Notes under the pieces: generated by a model
The model's database searches: none
The model's input: the letters and a program-made list of their open reading frames with translations, nothing else
What the model was told of the DNA's origin: nothing
From: Pseudaminobacter soli (ex Li et al. 2025)
GTDB taxonomy: Bacteria; Pseudomonadota; Alphaproteobacteria; Rhizobiales; Rhizobiaceae
NCBI RefSeq assembly: GCF_029892515.1
Contig: NZ_JARXVF010000001.1
Coordinates: 310,001 to 374,000 of the forward strand
Length of the DNA: 64,000 bases
Reading direction: 5' to 3'
Program-made: the position numbers and the translations under genes
Part shown: positions 9,204 to 18,575 of the stretch, piece by piece
How the letters are laid out: the number at the start of each line of letters is the position of its first letter
How positions within the stretch are numbered: the stretch's first letter is position 1

Positions 9204-9641
9204 ATGAAAAGCGATGGTCGGCTTGCCCGGATGCTGCATGTGCTCGTCCACATGGCCTTGCTCGGCGGCAAGGAAACATCCGAGCGGATCGCGCAGATGC
9301 TCAACACCAATCCGGTTGTCGTCCGCCGGACGCTAGGCGCGTTGCGCGACCACGGGATCGTCGAATCCGAAGGCGGCCGCGGTGGCGGTTGGAATATGTC
9401 GAGGACCTTGGACGACATCACGGTCCTGGATGTCCAGCGCGCCCTGCACAAGGGGGCGGTCCTGTCGCCGGGGGTTTCGCACGACCACCCCTCCTGCCCC
9501 GTCGAGCGGGCGTCAAATGCGGTTCTCGAAGCGGCCCACGCTGCCGCCGAAGCCAAGCTGCTGGAAATCTACGCCACCACCACACTGGCGGAGATCGCCC
9601 GGATCGCACTCGCCGCTAGTGGCGAGCAGGCAGCCAACTAG
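9204..9641 (+). CDS. Rrf2 family transcriptional regulator
   Basis: 145 residues from ATG 9204, preceded by GGAAAGG; a TTG at 9183 is less likely. The winged-helix region is clear: residues about 8-75 (ARMLHVLVHMALLGG, then NTNPVVVRRTLGALRDHGIVES, then the wing GGRGGGW). It has only one cysteine (HPSCPVE), so it lacks the three-cysteine [2Fe-2S] set of IscR/NsrR and belongs with the YwnA-like members that do not carry a cluster. It probably represses the divergent epoxide-hydrolase gene through the dyad at 9131-9147; the inducer is unknown. Confidence 0.85.
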   Translation: MKSDGRLARMLHVLVHMALLGGKETSERIAQMLNTNPVVVRRTLGALRDHGIVESEGGRGGGWNMSRTLDDITVLDVQRALHKGAVLSPGVSHDHPSCPVERASNAVLEAAHAAAEAKLLEIYATTTLAEIARIALAASGEQAAN

Positions 9642-9779
9642 GAAAAACAGCCGACGCTGCCAGCGACGTTCTGGCTGTTGGCCTTGATGACGTCCCCGCA
9701 CATGTGTCGCGGAAGGAAGTTTGCGGCGCTTCGCAAGCTTCGCCAACATGCATGCCGTCAAGCCAGTTCTGTGGGCCAG

Positions 9780-9809
9780 TTGACGACAGCCATTGATCGA
9801 CTGTATACA
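9780..9809 (+). promoter_or_regulatory. Candidate promoter of the TetR-led operon
   Basis: TTGACG (9780-9785) and TATACA (9804-9809), separated by 18 bases, resemble a sigma-70-type promoter. It lies directly before the palindrome at 9814-9829, so a bound repressor would block it. Confidence 0.4.
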
Positions 9810-9813
9810 TCTC

Positions 9814-9829
9814 TTGTACGATCGTACAA
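9814..9829. promoter_or_regulatory. Perfect 16-bp palindrome, probable TetR operator
   Basis: TTGTACGATCGTACAA is its own reverse complement. It is centred about 41 bases before the TetR ATG. A second, outer pair, TTGATCGA (9793-9800) and TCGATCAA (9842-9849), is placed almost symmetrically around it. This is the size and position expected for autoregulation by the TetR protein. Confidence 0.65.
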
Positions 9830-9862
9830 ACATAGAAACGATCGATCAAGGAAAGCTGACGC

Positions 9863-10573
9863 ATGGCCAAAATCGCAGCATCCAGAAAGCTTCCGACGAC
9901 CGCGGATGTGCCGGCGCGCAACACGGCCGTCGGCCGCAAAGGGCAGCGCCCGCCGCAGCCGGATCGGCGACTGAACATCCTTCTCGCTGCGGAAAAGCTG
10001 TTCGCATTGCATGGATTCCATGCCGTCTCGATCCGCCAGATTGCCGCCGAGGCTGACGTGCCGCTCGCACTGATCGGCTATTACTACGGCTCCAAGAACG
10101 AGCTCTACGAAGCGATCTTCGAGTCATGGCAGGGCTCGATCGACCAGCGCCTGGCAGCGCTGCAGGAAGTAGTGGCCGTCAGCGGCACGAAAGACGCGAT
10201 CGAAAAGATCGTCGAAGCCTTCGTTGGCCCAGTCCTGGCCATGCATGCAAGCCCCGAAGGGCAGTATTTCGCCGTGATGGCCGCGCGCGACCTCGCCGCC
10301 CCGGCTCCCGATGCCGACCGGTTGGAGCGCCAATATTTCGACCCGATGGCACATGCCTTTATCGATGCGCTGCTTGCAGCATGCCCCGGCGCCAGTCGCG
10401 GCCAGGCCGCCTGGTGCTACCAGTTTGCCATCGGCGCCATGCTGCATTTCCTGCTTTCCGGGGAGCGCGCCGCCCGCCTGGCGCGCGGTGAAATCGGCGT
10501 TGACGACCCTGAAGCCAAGGCACTGCTTATGCGCTTCATCGCATCCGGCTTCCGCGGCACGCTACCGCGGTAA
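9863..10573 (+). CDS. TetR family transcriptional regulator
   Basis: 236 residues. After a basic, disordered N-terminal tail of about 35 residues comes the TetR DNA-binding domain: LNILLAAEKLFALHGFHAVSIRQIAAEADVPL (split here across helices 1-3) and then the signature GYYYGSKNELYEAIF around residues 73-87. The C-terminal half is a helical ligand-binding domain of the CerR/YbiH-like type. The next gene starts 24 bases after its stop, so it heads the transporter operon and probably represses it through the palindrome at 9814-9829. The ligand is likely the transported compound or a product, which is unknown. Confidence 0.88.
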   Translation: MAKIAASRKLPTTADVPARNTAVGRKGQRPPQPDRRLNILLAAEKLFALHGFHAVSIRQIAAEADVPLALIGYYYGSKNELYEAIFESWQGSIDQRLAALQEVVAVSGTKDAIEKIVEAFVGPVLAMHASPEGQYFAVMAARDLAAPAPDADRLERQYFDPMAHAFIDALLAACPGASRGQAAWCYQFAIGAMLHFLLSGERAARLARGEIGVDDPEAKALLMRFIASGFRGTLPR

Positions 10574-10597
10574 AGAACAACAAATGGGAGGAATGAA

Positions 10598-11572
10598 ATG
10601 AAAGATCTGGGGAGTAGATTTATTGCCTCGCGGCGCGACGTCCTGCGTTTCGGCGCGCTGACTGCAGGCGCCATCATCATGCCGGCGTTGACGGCAGGCC
10701 GGGCACAGGCGGCGACGAAACTGGTCGTCGGTTATACCGAAGGGCCGGAATTTGGTGCCACCTACATTGCCAAGGAAAAGGGCTTCTTTGACAAGCACGG
10801 CCTGGATGTCAGCCTGCAGACCATCACGCTGACCTCCAACGTTCCTGCCACGGTTGTTTCGAAATCGCTGGATATCGGCGGCACCACGCCCTCGGTATTC
10901 CTGACGGCTGTCGACAGCGGCATTGATCTTGTCGGCATCGCCGCCAGCGCCGGTCATCGCGGTTCGGACGAGGCGGTCGGCGTGGTTGCCGGCGCCAAGA
11001 CGGGCATCACCAAGCCGGCTGATCTTGGGGGCAAGCGGTTTGGTGTGCCGGGCCTCACCGGGGCGCTGCACATCATGTGCGTTGCGTGGTTGAAAGGCCA
11101 AGGCGTCGATACCTCGAAGGTCGACTTCGTCGAAATCCCATTCCCGCAGCTACCCGAGGTCTTGGCCGCCGGCAATGTCGATGCGGTGGTAACCATCAAT
11201 GCCTTCGTCAAGATGATGGTAGCGAAGGGCACCGGCGTTGTCATTCCGGGCTTTGCTGAGAGCTTTCCCAATGGCATGGCCGCTGATGTCTACGTGGCCG
11301 ACCGCAACTGGGCCGCAGAAAATGCCGAGACAGTAGCAGCATTCCGTGCCGCGCTCGCCGACGCGGTCGCTTTCTCCAGACAGGATGAAAAGGCCGCGCG
11401 GCAGGCCATGGGCGCCTATTTCAAGGTGCCGCCGGAGGTACTTGCCGCCATTCCGTTCCCGGACCTGCAGTCGACGCTCACCGAAGCGCATATGAAATTT
11501 TGGGCCGACGCGCTGGTTGATCAAGGCTATCTGTCTAAGGCGCCAGATCTCGGCGCACTCATCGCGGCATAG
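10598..11572 (+). CDS. Tat-exported ABC substrate-binding protein (NMT1/SsuA type)
   Basis: 324 residues. The N terminus carries a twin-arginine signal ([11 protein letters not shown] then a hydrophobic stretch ending GRAQAA), so it is exported folded. The mature part is the type II periplasmic-binding fold used for nitrate, sulfonate, taurine and thiamine precursors ([29 protein letters not shown] at the start of the domain, read in pieces). A good ribosome site (GGGAGG) precedes the ATG. It is followed at once by an ATPase and two permeases. The ligand is unknown; the downstream hydrolase genes suggest an organic acid, perhaps aromatic. Confidence 0.88.
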   Translation: MKDLGSRFIASRRDVLRFGALTAGAIIMPALTAGRAQAATKLVVGYTEGPEFGATYIAKEKGFFDKHGLDVSLQTITLTSNVPATVVSKSLDIGGTTPSVFLTAVDSGIDLVGIAASAGHRGSDEAVGVVAGAKTGITKPADLGGKRFGVPGLTGALHIMCVAWLKGQGVDTSKVDFVEIPFPQLPEVLAAGNVDAVVTINAFVKMMVAKGTGVVIPGFAESFPNGMAADVYVADRNWAAENAETVAAFRAALADAVAFSRQDEKAARQAMGAYFKVPPEVLAAIPFPDLQSTLTEAHMKFWADALVDQGYLSKAPDLGALIAA

Positions 11573-11580
11573 GCACGGTG

Positions 11581-12390
11581 ATGCCTGCGATGCTCAACAT
11601 CGTGCAGACGGCTTCGCCCCCGCCGCTTGCCAGCTTCTCCGGCGTGGCTCTGGATTTCGGCGCGCGCCGCGTGCTGAACCGGCTCGACCTCGAAATCGGC
11701 CATCGGGAAGTCGTCTGCGTCATCGGGCCGACAGGCTGCGGCAAGACCACCTTGTTGCGGCTGCTGACGGGGTTGCTGAAACCGACCGAAGGCATGGTGA
11801 TGCGCAACGGCGAGCCGGTCGCAGGACCGGCCGCCGACGTCGCCATCGTCTTCCAGGACTATGCGAGGGCCTTGCTGCCATGGCGCACAGTGGCCGGCAA
11901 CATCAGCCTCGCGCTGGAAGCCGGACAAGTCCCGCGCAGCGAGCGCCAACAGCGCATTGATGTGCTGCTGCGCAAGGTCGGGCTTTCGGCCCATGCCGAA
12001 AAATATCCCGGTCAGCTCTCCGGTGGCATGCAGCAGCGCGTCCAGATAGCGCGGGCGCTGGCGCAGGAGCCCAAGCTGCTGCTCATGGACGAACCGTTCG
12101 GCGCGCTCGACGCCATGACCCGGCAAGGGCTGCAGGACGAGATGCTGAAACTGGTCATCGAGAGCGGCACCTCCATGCTGTTCATCACCCATGATCTCGA
12201 CGAGGCCATCTATCTGGGCGATCGCATCGTGGCTTTGCGAACCGGACCAAAGCCCGACCAATCGAGTGTGGCAAGGGTGTTTGACGTCAACCTACCGCGG
12301 CCGCGCGACCAGCTTGCCACGCGTGAACAACCGCGCTTTCTCGAGCTCCGGCGGGCCGCCTTCTCCTTCATCCAGGAGGGAGGAGCATGA
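11581..12390 (+). CDS. ABC transporter ATPase (SsuB/TauB-like)
   Basis: About 269 residues (GTG 11578 and ATG 11581 are alternative starts). The Walker A motif is GPTGCGKTT, the Q-loop follows as [12 protein letters not shown], the signature is [15 protein letters not shown] and Walker B is [12 protein letters not shown], with the switch histidine in FITHD. It energises uptake by the two permeases encoded just downstream. Its stop overlaps the first permease start by four bases (ATGA), implying coupled translation. Confidence 0.92.
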   Translation: MPAMLNIVQTASPPPLASFSGVALDFGARRVLNRLDLEIGHREVVCVIGPTGCGKTTLLRLLTGLLKPTEGMVMRNGEPVAGPAADVAIVFQDYARALLPWRTVAGNISLALEAGQVPRSERQQRIDVLLRKVGLSAHAEKYPGQLSGGMQQRVQIARALAQEPKLLLMDEPFGALDAMTRQGLQDEMLKLVIESGTSMLFITHDLDEAIYLGDRIVALRTGPKPDQSSVARVFDVNLPRPRDQLATREQPRFLELRRAAFSFIQEGGA

Positions 12391-13133
12391 GCGGGAAATG
12401 GCGCGGCTGGGTGGTGCCGTTGGTGCTCGTCAGCGCTGCTGAATTCGCCATGCACGGCGTGCAAAGTTATGCCCTTGCGGCGCCGAGTGCTGCAGCCAGC
12501 GCATTTGCAGAACTCGCCGCCGACGGCACGCTGTGGCGGGCCACGTTCGAAACGCTCGGCTCCGCTCTGGCCGGCGTGGTCTTGGGCGGCGGTCTAGGCC
12601 TTGTGCTTGGCTTGTGGTTGGGCCTGTCGCGTACGGTGGCGGATGCGGCATCCCTGAGCGTCGAATTGCTCCGTCCCATCCCTTCCGTTGCGATGATCCC
12701 GATCGCCCTGCTCGCATTCGGATTCGGATGGCGCCTAGAAATTGCAATCATTGCCTTTGCATGCCTGTGGCCGATGCTCGTGCTGACCAAATCCGCTGTC
12801 GCTCAGGTCGAGCCCAGGCTGTTCGAAGTTGCACAAGTGCTTCGGCTCACGCCCATGAGCAGCGTTCTTAAACTGATCATCCCTGCGGCTCTGCCGCGCA
12901 TTTTCGTCGCCTTTCGGCTTTGCGTCGGCGTCGCGCTGGTCGTTGCCGTTACCGTAGAAATCGCTGCCAACCCGCAGGGCCTCGGCTACAGCATGATCCT
13001 GGCGCAACAGACCCTGCACCCCGAAAACCTCTTCGCCATGCTTGCCTGGACCGGCTTGCTCGGCTGGAGCATCGGTGCCGGGCTCCTCTCTCTGCAGCGA
13101 AGACTGTTCGCCCACTATGGAGGGCTTCAGTGA
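12387..13133 (+). CDS. ABC transporter permease (SsuC-like), first copy
   Basis: 248 residues with about six hydrophobic segments. The cytoplasmic coupling loop is visible as [20 protein letters not shown] (around residues 148-167), where BPD-type permeases carry the EAA motif. It pairs with the next gene to form a heterodimeric channel. It begins inside the ATPase stop and ends inside the next start (TGATG), so the three genes are tightly coupled. Confidence 0.9.
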   Translation: MSGKWRGWVVPLVLVSAAEFAMHGVQSYALAAPSAAASAFAELAADGTLWRATFETLGSALAGVVLGGGLGLVLGLWLGLSRTVADAASLSVELLRPIPSVAMIPIALLAFGFGWRLEIAIIAFACLWPMLVLTKSAVAQVEPRLFEVAQVLRLTPMSSVLKLIIPAALPRIFVAFRLCVGVALVVAVTVEIAANPQGLGYSMILAQQTLHPENLFAMLAWTGLLGWSIGAGLLSLQRRLFAHYGGLQ

Positions 13134-13879
13134 TGCGCTGGATCAAGGGGATCGCGGTTGTCGCCGCCTTACTCTGCCTTTGGCAGGCGATGGCCGCCAG
13201 CGGGTTCGTCTCACGTGTCTTCTTGCCGTCGCCGATCGCGGCAAGCCAGGCGCTGTTGAACGGATTGACGCATGGCAATCTCGGCCTTCTCACCCTCAAC
13301 ACCATTGAGCACATGACTTATGGCTGGCTGCTGGCATGTTTGATCGGCATCGGACTAGGTTCGCTGATCGGAATCTCATCCACGCTTCGTGCGTGGCTCA
13401 TGCCGACCCTTGAAGTGCTGCGGCCACTACCTGCTTCCTCAATGGTTCCAGTCTTCATCGGTCTGTTCGGCTTCACGCCAAACATGGTGCTTGCGGTCAT
13501 CGCCTTCGGCTCGCTGTGGCCAGTTCTTCTTGCAACCATCCACGGCTTTGCCAGCATCGAACCACGCCTCAATGAAGTTGGCCGCATGCTGCGCCTGTCG
13601 CGTGCTGCCTTCATCTGGAAGATCGGCTTGCCCAATGCACTGCCCGATGCACTGGCCGGGATGCGGCTGGCGCTGACAGTCGCGCTCATCCTGGCGATCG
13701 TCGGCGAGATGCTGACTTCGCAGCAGGGCCTGGGGCGGGCGATCTTGTTCGCCGCGAGGTCCTTCCGCTCCGCCGACCTCTTCGCCGGCGTCATGCTGCT
13801 TGGCCTGATCGGCCTCTGCTGCAACGCCTTGCTCGCCGCCGTCGAGCGCCGCGCACTCTCCTGGCAAAATCATCGCTGA
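13133..13879 (+). CDS. ABC transporter permease (SsuC-like), second copy
   Basis: 248 residues from ATG 13133, chosen because it shares one base with the upstream stop (TGATG); the longer frame reading back into the first permease is an artefact. Six hydrophobic segments, with the EAA-type coupling loop NEVGRMLRLSRAAFIWKIGL about 60% through. It is a paralogue of the preceding permease. Having two different permeases rather than one homodimer is less usual for the SsuABC class. Confidence 0.9.
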   Translation: MRWIKGIAVVAALLCLWQAMAASGFVSRVFLPSPIAASQALLNGLTHGNLGLLTLNTIEHMTYGWLLACLIGIGLGSLIGISSTLRAWLMPTLEVLRPLPASSMVPVFIGLFGFTPNMVLAVIAFGSLWPVLLATIHGFASIEPRLNEVGRMLRLSRAAFIWKIGLPNALPDALAGMRLALTVALILAIVGEMLTSQQGLGRAILFAARSFRSADLFAGVMLLGLIGLCCNALLAAVERRALSWQNHR

Positions 13880-13888
13880 GGAATTCAC

Positions 13889-14707
13889 ATGGCCCGTCGC
13901 CTGATCGATATCTCCGTCCCGCTTGAAAACGACGTCCCTTCCGACCCGCCCGGAATCCAGCCAAAGATCCGCTACATCGATCACCAGGAGAGCTTTCGCG
14001 ACCTGGCGCGATTTTTCCCGGGACTACAGCGCGAAGACCTGCCCGCCGGGGAAGCCTGGGCGGTGGAGGAAATCCAGCTCAACACCCACAACGGCACCCA
14101 CATCGATGCGCCCTACCACTTCGCGTCGACAATGGATGGCGGCGTACGCGCCATTGCCATCGATGAGGTCGATCTCGACTGGTGCTTTCAGCCTGGCGTG
14201 AAGCTTGATTTCCGCCATCTTCCGGACGGCTATGTCGTGCAGCCCGCCGATGTCGAAGCGGAGCTGCAACGCATCGGCCACCAACTGCGGCCCCTGGAGA
14301 TTGTCGTCGTCAACACGCGTGCCGGTGCCGCCTTCGGCACAGCCGACTATCTCAGCGCCGGCTGCGGCATGGGACGGGCAGCGACGCTCTATCTGCTCGA
14401 ATGCGGCGTTCGGGTGGCCGGTACCGATGCCTGGAGCTGGGATGCGCCATTTCCGCATACTGCGCGTAGATATGCCGAAACCGGCGACGCGTCCCTGATC
14501 TGGGAAGGACACAAGGCAAGCCGCGACATCGGCTACTGTCACATCGAAAAGCTGCACAATCTCGAAGAGCTGCCCTCGACCGGCTTCATGGTCAGTTGCT
14601 TTCCGGTGAAGATCCGCGCCGCGTCCGCCGCCTGGACCCGAGCCGTCGCCATCTTCGACGACGCTCTGATGCCAGGCTCGCCTTCCCTCCCCGCCAAGAA
14701 GGTGTGA
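13889..14707 (+). CDS. Cyclase-family metal-dependent hydrolase (KynB-like fold)
   Basis: 272 residues, PF04199 family, which includes bacterial kynurenine formamidase, isatin hydrolase and polyketide cyclases. The metal-binding motif H-x-G-T-H-x-D-x-P is present as NTHNGTHIDAPYHF (residues 67-80). The protein starts with the typical RLIDISVPLENDVPSDPP. It is some 60 residues longer than KynB. It probably cleaves a cyclic or linear amide or ester bond of a compound brought in by the ABC system; isatin-hydrolase-like ring opening is one option. GAGGAA precedes the ATG, nine bases after the permease stop. Confidence 0.82.
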   Translation: MARRLIDISVPLENDVPSDPPGIQPKIRYIDHQESFRDLARFFPGLQREDLPAGEAWAVEEIQLNTHNGTHIDAPYHFASTMDGGVRAIAIDEVDLDWCFQPGVKLDFRHLPDGYVVQPADVEAELQRIGHQLRPLEIVVVNTRAGAAFGTADYLSAGCGMGRAATLYLLECGVRVAGTDAWSWDAPFPHTARRYAETGDASLIWEGHKASRDIGYCHIEKLHNLEELPSTGFMVSCFPVKIRAASAAWTRAVAIFDDALMPGSPSLPAKKV

Positions 14708-14711
14708 ACCG

Positions 14712-16010
14712 ATGCTCAACGAGACCCATGACCCGCACCTTCGCAGCTGGGTGGCGTCGGCAAATTTGGACGGTACCGATTTTCCGATCCAGAACCTGCC
14801 GCATGGCGTCTTTCGCCGTCGCGGCGAAACGCAGTTCCGTGGCGGCATTGCCATCGGCGACCAGATCCTCGACATGTCCGCAGCATCGGCAACGGACGTC
14901 TTCTCCGGACTTGCGGCGCAAATCGCGAAGCTCGCCGGTGCCGCAACCCTCAACGATTTGATGGCCGCCGGTCCAGCACCCTGGTCCGCACTCAGGCTAG
15001 CACTTTCCCGTTCGCTGCGTGAAGGCTCGGATGCGCGCGAGAAACTGCTGCCTTGCCTGGTTACTCAGGCTGATGCCGAGTTTGCCTTGCCCGCCGTCAT
15101 CGGCGATTTCACCGACTTCTTCACGTCCTGGCACCACATGATCAATGCCGGAAAAGTCCTAGCTCCTCCCGGTGCGCCGCCGTTGCCGAACTTCAAATGG
15201 CTGCCCATGGCCTATCATGGACGCTCGTCGTCGATCGAGATCAGCGGCGCACCGCTTCACCGCCCGGTCGGCCAGACCCGCATCCCGGGTGAAACGGAGA
15301 TCACTTTCGGCCCGTCGCGCTGGCTGGACCATGAGGTCGAGCTCGGCCTCTTCGTCGGCCCCGGAAATGCCCGCGGTATTCCCATAACCGTCGACGAGGC
15401 CGAGGATCATCTGTTCGGCCTCTGCCTGCTCAACGACTGGTCCGCGCGGGACATCCAGGCTTGGGAGTCGATGCCGCTCGGCCCCTTCCTGGCCAAGAAT
15501 TTCCTGACGACCATTTCGCCCTGGATCGTGACCATGGAGGCGCTGGCTCCGTACCGGGCGCCTTTACAACGGAGCGCCGACGACCCATCTGCCTTCAGCT
15601 ATCTCAACCCGTCGCACGGAACCGACAGACTAGCTTTGGACATCACCCTCGAAGCCTGGCTGGAACCGGTTGGCGGCGCTGCCCAGAAATTCAGCCGTTC
15701 GAACTATCAGGACGCCTACTGGGCCCCGTCCCAATTGATCGCCCACCACACCCGCAATGGCTGCAACCTTCGCGCTGGCGACCTGCTTGGGACAGGTACC
15801 CAGTCCGGAAACCGCGACGGCGAAAAGGGCTCGATGCTGGAAACAAGCGAAGGCGGCAAGCGGCCACTTCCGCTCCCAAATGGTGATACTCGCAGCTTCC
15901 TCGAAGACGGCGACACGCTCACCGTCCGGGGGCATTGCGAGCGGCCTGGCTTTGCTCGGATCGGCTTTGGTGAATGCAAGGGTTCGATATTGCCTGCAAT
16001 AAGCATCTGA
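14712..16010 (+). CDS. Fumarylacetoacetase (fumarylacetoacetate hydrolase)
   Basis: 432 residues, full length for the two-domain eukaryotic-type enzyme that splits 4-fumarylacetoacetate into fumarate and acetoacetate. It has the small N-terminal domain (residues 1-115) and the catalytic domain with metal ligands in DFTDFFTSWHH, DHEVELG and LNDWSARDIQAWE, followed by AKNFLTTISPW and the GTGTQSG segment. It normally ends tyrosine or homogentisate degradation, but no homogentisate dioxygenase or isomerase gene is in view. Here it is the last gene of a transporter-hydrolase operon, so its natural substrate may be a related diketo acid. Confidence 0.92.
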   Translation: MLNETHDPHLRSWVASANLDGTDFPIQNLPHGVFRRRGETQFRGGIAIGDQILDMSAASATDVFSGLAAQIAKLAGAATLNDLMAAGPAPWSALRLALSRSLREGSDAREKLLPCLVTQADAEFALPAVIGDFTDFFTSWHHMINAGKVLAPPGAPPLPNFKWLPMAYHGRSSSIEISGAPLHRPVGQTRIPGETEITFGPSRWLDHEVELGLFVGPGNARGIPITVDEAEDHLFGLCLLNDWSARDIQAWESMPLGPFLAKNFLTTISPWIVTMEALAPYRAPLQRSADDPSAFSYLNPSHGTDRLALDITLEAWLEPVGGAAQKFSRSNYQDAYWAPSQLIAHHTRNGCNLRAGDLLGTGTQSGNRDGEKGSMLETSEGGKRPLPLPNGDTRSFLEDGDTLTVRGHCERPGFARIGFGECKGSILPAISI

Positions 16011-16301
16011 TGTCAGTCTGTTGAACACTGATCGAGCGGCTCGAAAAACCGGCATGGCCCCGGGGGAGTGGATCGCCGTGGCCCCCGCGCCCAACTTTAA
16101 GCTGATCAGCGCAGATCGCCTGATCTCTCACACTCTCGTGAGGAGAACGGCCGCATTGCTGACAGATCGGCCGACTGCCCTAGTTTAATCCCGCTGGCGT
16201 GGCCGCGTGCACCGCCGCCGGCCTATCTCATGACAAGATGTTGTCGGGAGCCAATGCAATCCTGCTGACCACCGATGCGTTTACCCGACCCGGAGGTATC
16301 G

Positions 16302-18575
16302 ATGCCTGCCGCCACGTCTCCCGCATTGAAGCGATCCGATCCGCCGAGCACATCGGCGCCAATCCTGCAGCTATCGGCGTCCGCGTCGCGCGCCGACTGG
16401 ATAGCAGCCTATGAGGCCGTTCGGGCCGAGACCGAGCGGCGCGCCGCGCCGCTTTCCGCCGAGGACCAGCTCGTTCAGTCCATGCCCGATGCAAGCCCGA
16501 TCAAATGGCATCGCGCCCATGTCACCTGGTTCTTCGAGCAATTTCTGCTGGTGCCATACGCGGCAAACTACCGCGTTTTCGATGAACGCTTCCCCTTCCT
16601 GTTCAATTCCTATTACGTCAGCGCCGGGCCGCGTCACGAGCGACCGAGGCGGGGACTGATCACCCGCCCGGATGTCGAGACAGTCACCGCCTACCGACAG
16701 CATGTCGACGCGGCTGTCCGCGCCCTTATCACCGCGGCCGACAATGAGCTGTTTGCAACGGCATGTCCGGTTCTGGAGATCGGGCTTCATCATGAGCAGC
16801 AGCATCAGGAACTGATGCTGACCGACATCCTGCATGCCTTCGCACAAAATCCGGTGCTGCCGGCATATGAATCCGGCTGGCGCTGGCCGGTGACTGCGGG
16901 CAAGGCCCGCGAGTTCGTCGAACTCGCGGAAGGGGTCCACACGATCGGATATGATGGCGACGGCTTTTTCTATGACAATGAAGGTCCCGCGCATCGAGTG
17001 CTGGTCGGTCCGGTACAGATCGCCCCTCGGCTTGTCACGAATGGTGAGTGGATGCACTTCATGGGCGATGGCGGCTATGAGACGCCGACGCTCTGGCTCT
17101 CGGACGGCTGGGCGGCCGTCCAGGCGGAAGAGTGGAAAGCGCCTGGCTACTGGCGCGAGGTCGACGGCGCCTGGTTCAGATTGACGTTCGCCGGTCTCGA
17201 GCCCGTCGATCCCGACCTGCCGGTCTGCCACATCAGTTATTATGAAGCGGACGCGTTTGCCCGCTGGGCCGGCAAGCATCTCCCGAGCGAAGCGGAATGG
17301 GAAGTGGCGGCGCGGAGCGGTATGCTCGACGATGCCTTCGGCCAGGTGTGGCAGTGGACGCGCAGCGCCTATCTGCCCTATCCCGGCTACCGTGCAGCGC
17401 CCGGTGCACTCGGTGAATATAACGGCAAGTTCATGGTCAATCTGATGGTGCTGCGCGGCAGTTCGCTTGCCACGCCGGAAGGTCACGCCCGAGAAAGCTA
17501 TCGCAACTTCTTCTGCCCCCAGGCGCGCTGGCAATTCACCGGACTGCGCCTCGTCGATCATCCTGACCATGCCGCAACGAAAGCGACGCCTGCACGAAAA
17601 GCCCGCCCTCCCGAAATGGAGGGCGAGGCGACCTCCGATTTCGCGGCCGATGTCTTGGCGGGCCTCCAGGCAAGGCCGAAGCGCATCCCCTCGAAATATT
17701 TCTATGACATAGCCGGCTCGCGTCTTTTCGAGGAGATCACGCAGGTCCCGGAGTATTATCCGACCCGAGTGGAGCGCGGCATCCTAGCCGAGAACGCCGA
17801 GGCAATCGCCAAGCTGTTGCCCGCAGGCAGGGCGCTCGTAGAATTCGGCAATGGTTCGAGTGCCAAGACGCGCATTCTTCTGCGTGCGGCAAGAGAGCTC
17901 TCAGCCTATGTGCCCGTCGATATCGCCGCCGAGTTTCTGGAAGAACAGGCCGGAGCCTTGCGGCGCGAATTTCCGTCCCTGGATGTACTACCGGTCGCCG
18001 CCGACTTCACAAGAGCCTTCGACCTGCCGGCGAGCGTTGGGACGATGCCGCGGGTCGGCTTCTTTCCAGGCTCCACAATCGGCAATTTCGAGCCGCCGGA
18101 CGCCGCTGCCTTCCTTCATCATGCCGGCCTGAGCCTCGGCACGGACGCGGTGATGGTCGTCGGGGTTGACCTCGTAAAGAACGAGGCCGTCCTCCACGCC
18201 GCCTATAACGACGCTGCCGGCGTAACCGCCCGTTTCAACCTCAATCTGCTTGCCCGTATCAACCGGGAGCTCGACGGCCATTTCGATCTCGGTTCATTCG
18301 AGCATCGAGCGTTCTTCGACCGCGGGCACTCGCGCATCGAGATGCATCTCGTAAGCCGCGCAACTCAGCGCGTGTCGGTCGACGGCTATTCGTTTGATTT
18401 CGCGGAAGGCGAGACGATCCACACTGAGAACAGCTACAAATATACCGTGGAGGCCTTCCACGCGCTCGCCCGCGAGGCCGGTTGGCGGCCCATCAGGGTC
18501 TGGACAGATAGCGATGGCTGGTTCTCGATCCATGTTCTCGCAAACGAGGCCGATGCCGCCAACCAACCAGGGTAA
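16302..18575 (+). CDS. EgtB-EgtD fusion: ergothioneine biosynthesis bifunctional protein
   Basis: 757 residues from ATG 16302, set by GGAGG at 16292-16296. Residues 1-425 are EgtB: a DinB-like domain with the iron ligands His70 or His73 (KWHRAHVTWFFE) and the HX3HXE set His164, His168, Glu170, then a formylglycine-enzyme-like domain ending near GLRLVDHP. Residues about 445-757 are EgtD, the SAM-dependent histidine N-alpha-trimethylase: SKYFYDIAGSRLFEEIT, SAM loop EFGNGSSAKTR (514-524) and PGSTIGNFEP. EgtD makes hercynine and EgtB joins it to a thiol donor with oxygen to form the sulfoxide. Separate egtB and egtD genes are usual in bacteria; fungal Egt1 has the domains in the reverse order. 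No egtA, egtC or egtE gene is nearby. Confidence 0.92.
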   Translation: MPAATSPALKRSDPPSTSAPILQLSASASRADWIAAYEAVRAETERRAAPLSAEDQLVQSMPDASPIKWHRAHVTWFFEQFLLVPYAANYRVFDERFPFLFNSYYVSAGPRHERPRRGLITRPDVETVTAYRQHVDAAVRALITAADNELFATACPVLEIGLHHEQQHQELMLTDILHAFAQNPVLPAYESGWRWPVTAGKAREFVELAEGVHTIGYDGDGFFYDNEGPAHRVLVGPVQIAPRLVTNGEWMHFMGDGGYETPTLWLSDGWAAVQAEEWKAPGYWREVDGAWFRLTFAGLEPVDPDLPVCHISYYEADAFARWAGKHLPSEAEWEVAARSGMLDDAFGQVWQWTRSAYLPYPGYRAAPGALGEYNGKFMVNLMVLRGSSLATPEGHARESYRNFFCPQARWQFTGLRLVDHPDHAATKATPARKARPPEMEGEATSDFAADVLAGLQARPKRIPSKYFYDIAGSRLFEEITQVPEYYPTRVERGILAENAEAIAKLLPAGRALVEFGNGSSAKTRILLRAARELSAYVPVDIAAEFLEEQAGALRREFPSLDVLPVAADFTRAFDLPASVGTMPRVGFFPGSTIGNFEPPDAAAFLHHAGLSLGTDAVMVVGVDLVKNEAVLHAAYNDAAGVTARFNLNLLARINRELDGHFDLGSFEHRAFFDRGHSRIEMHLVSRATQRVSVDGYSFDFAEGETIHTENSYKYTVEAFHALAREAGWRPIRVWTDSDGWFSIHVLANEADAANQPG

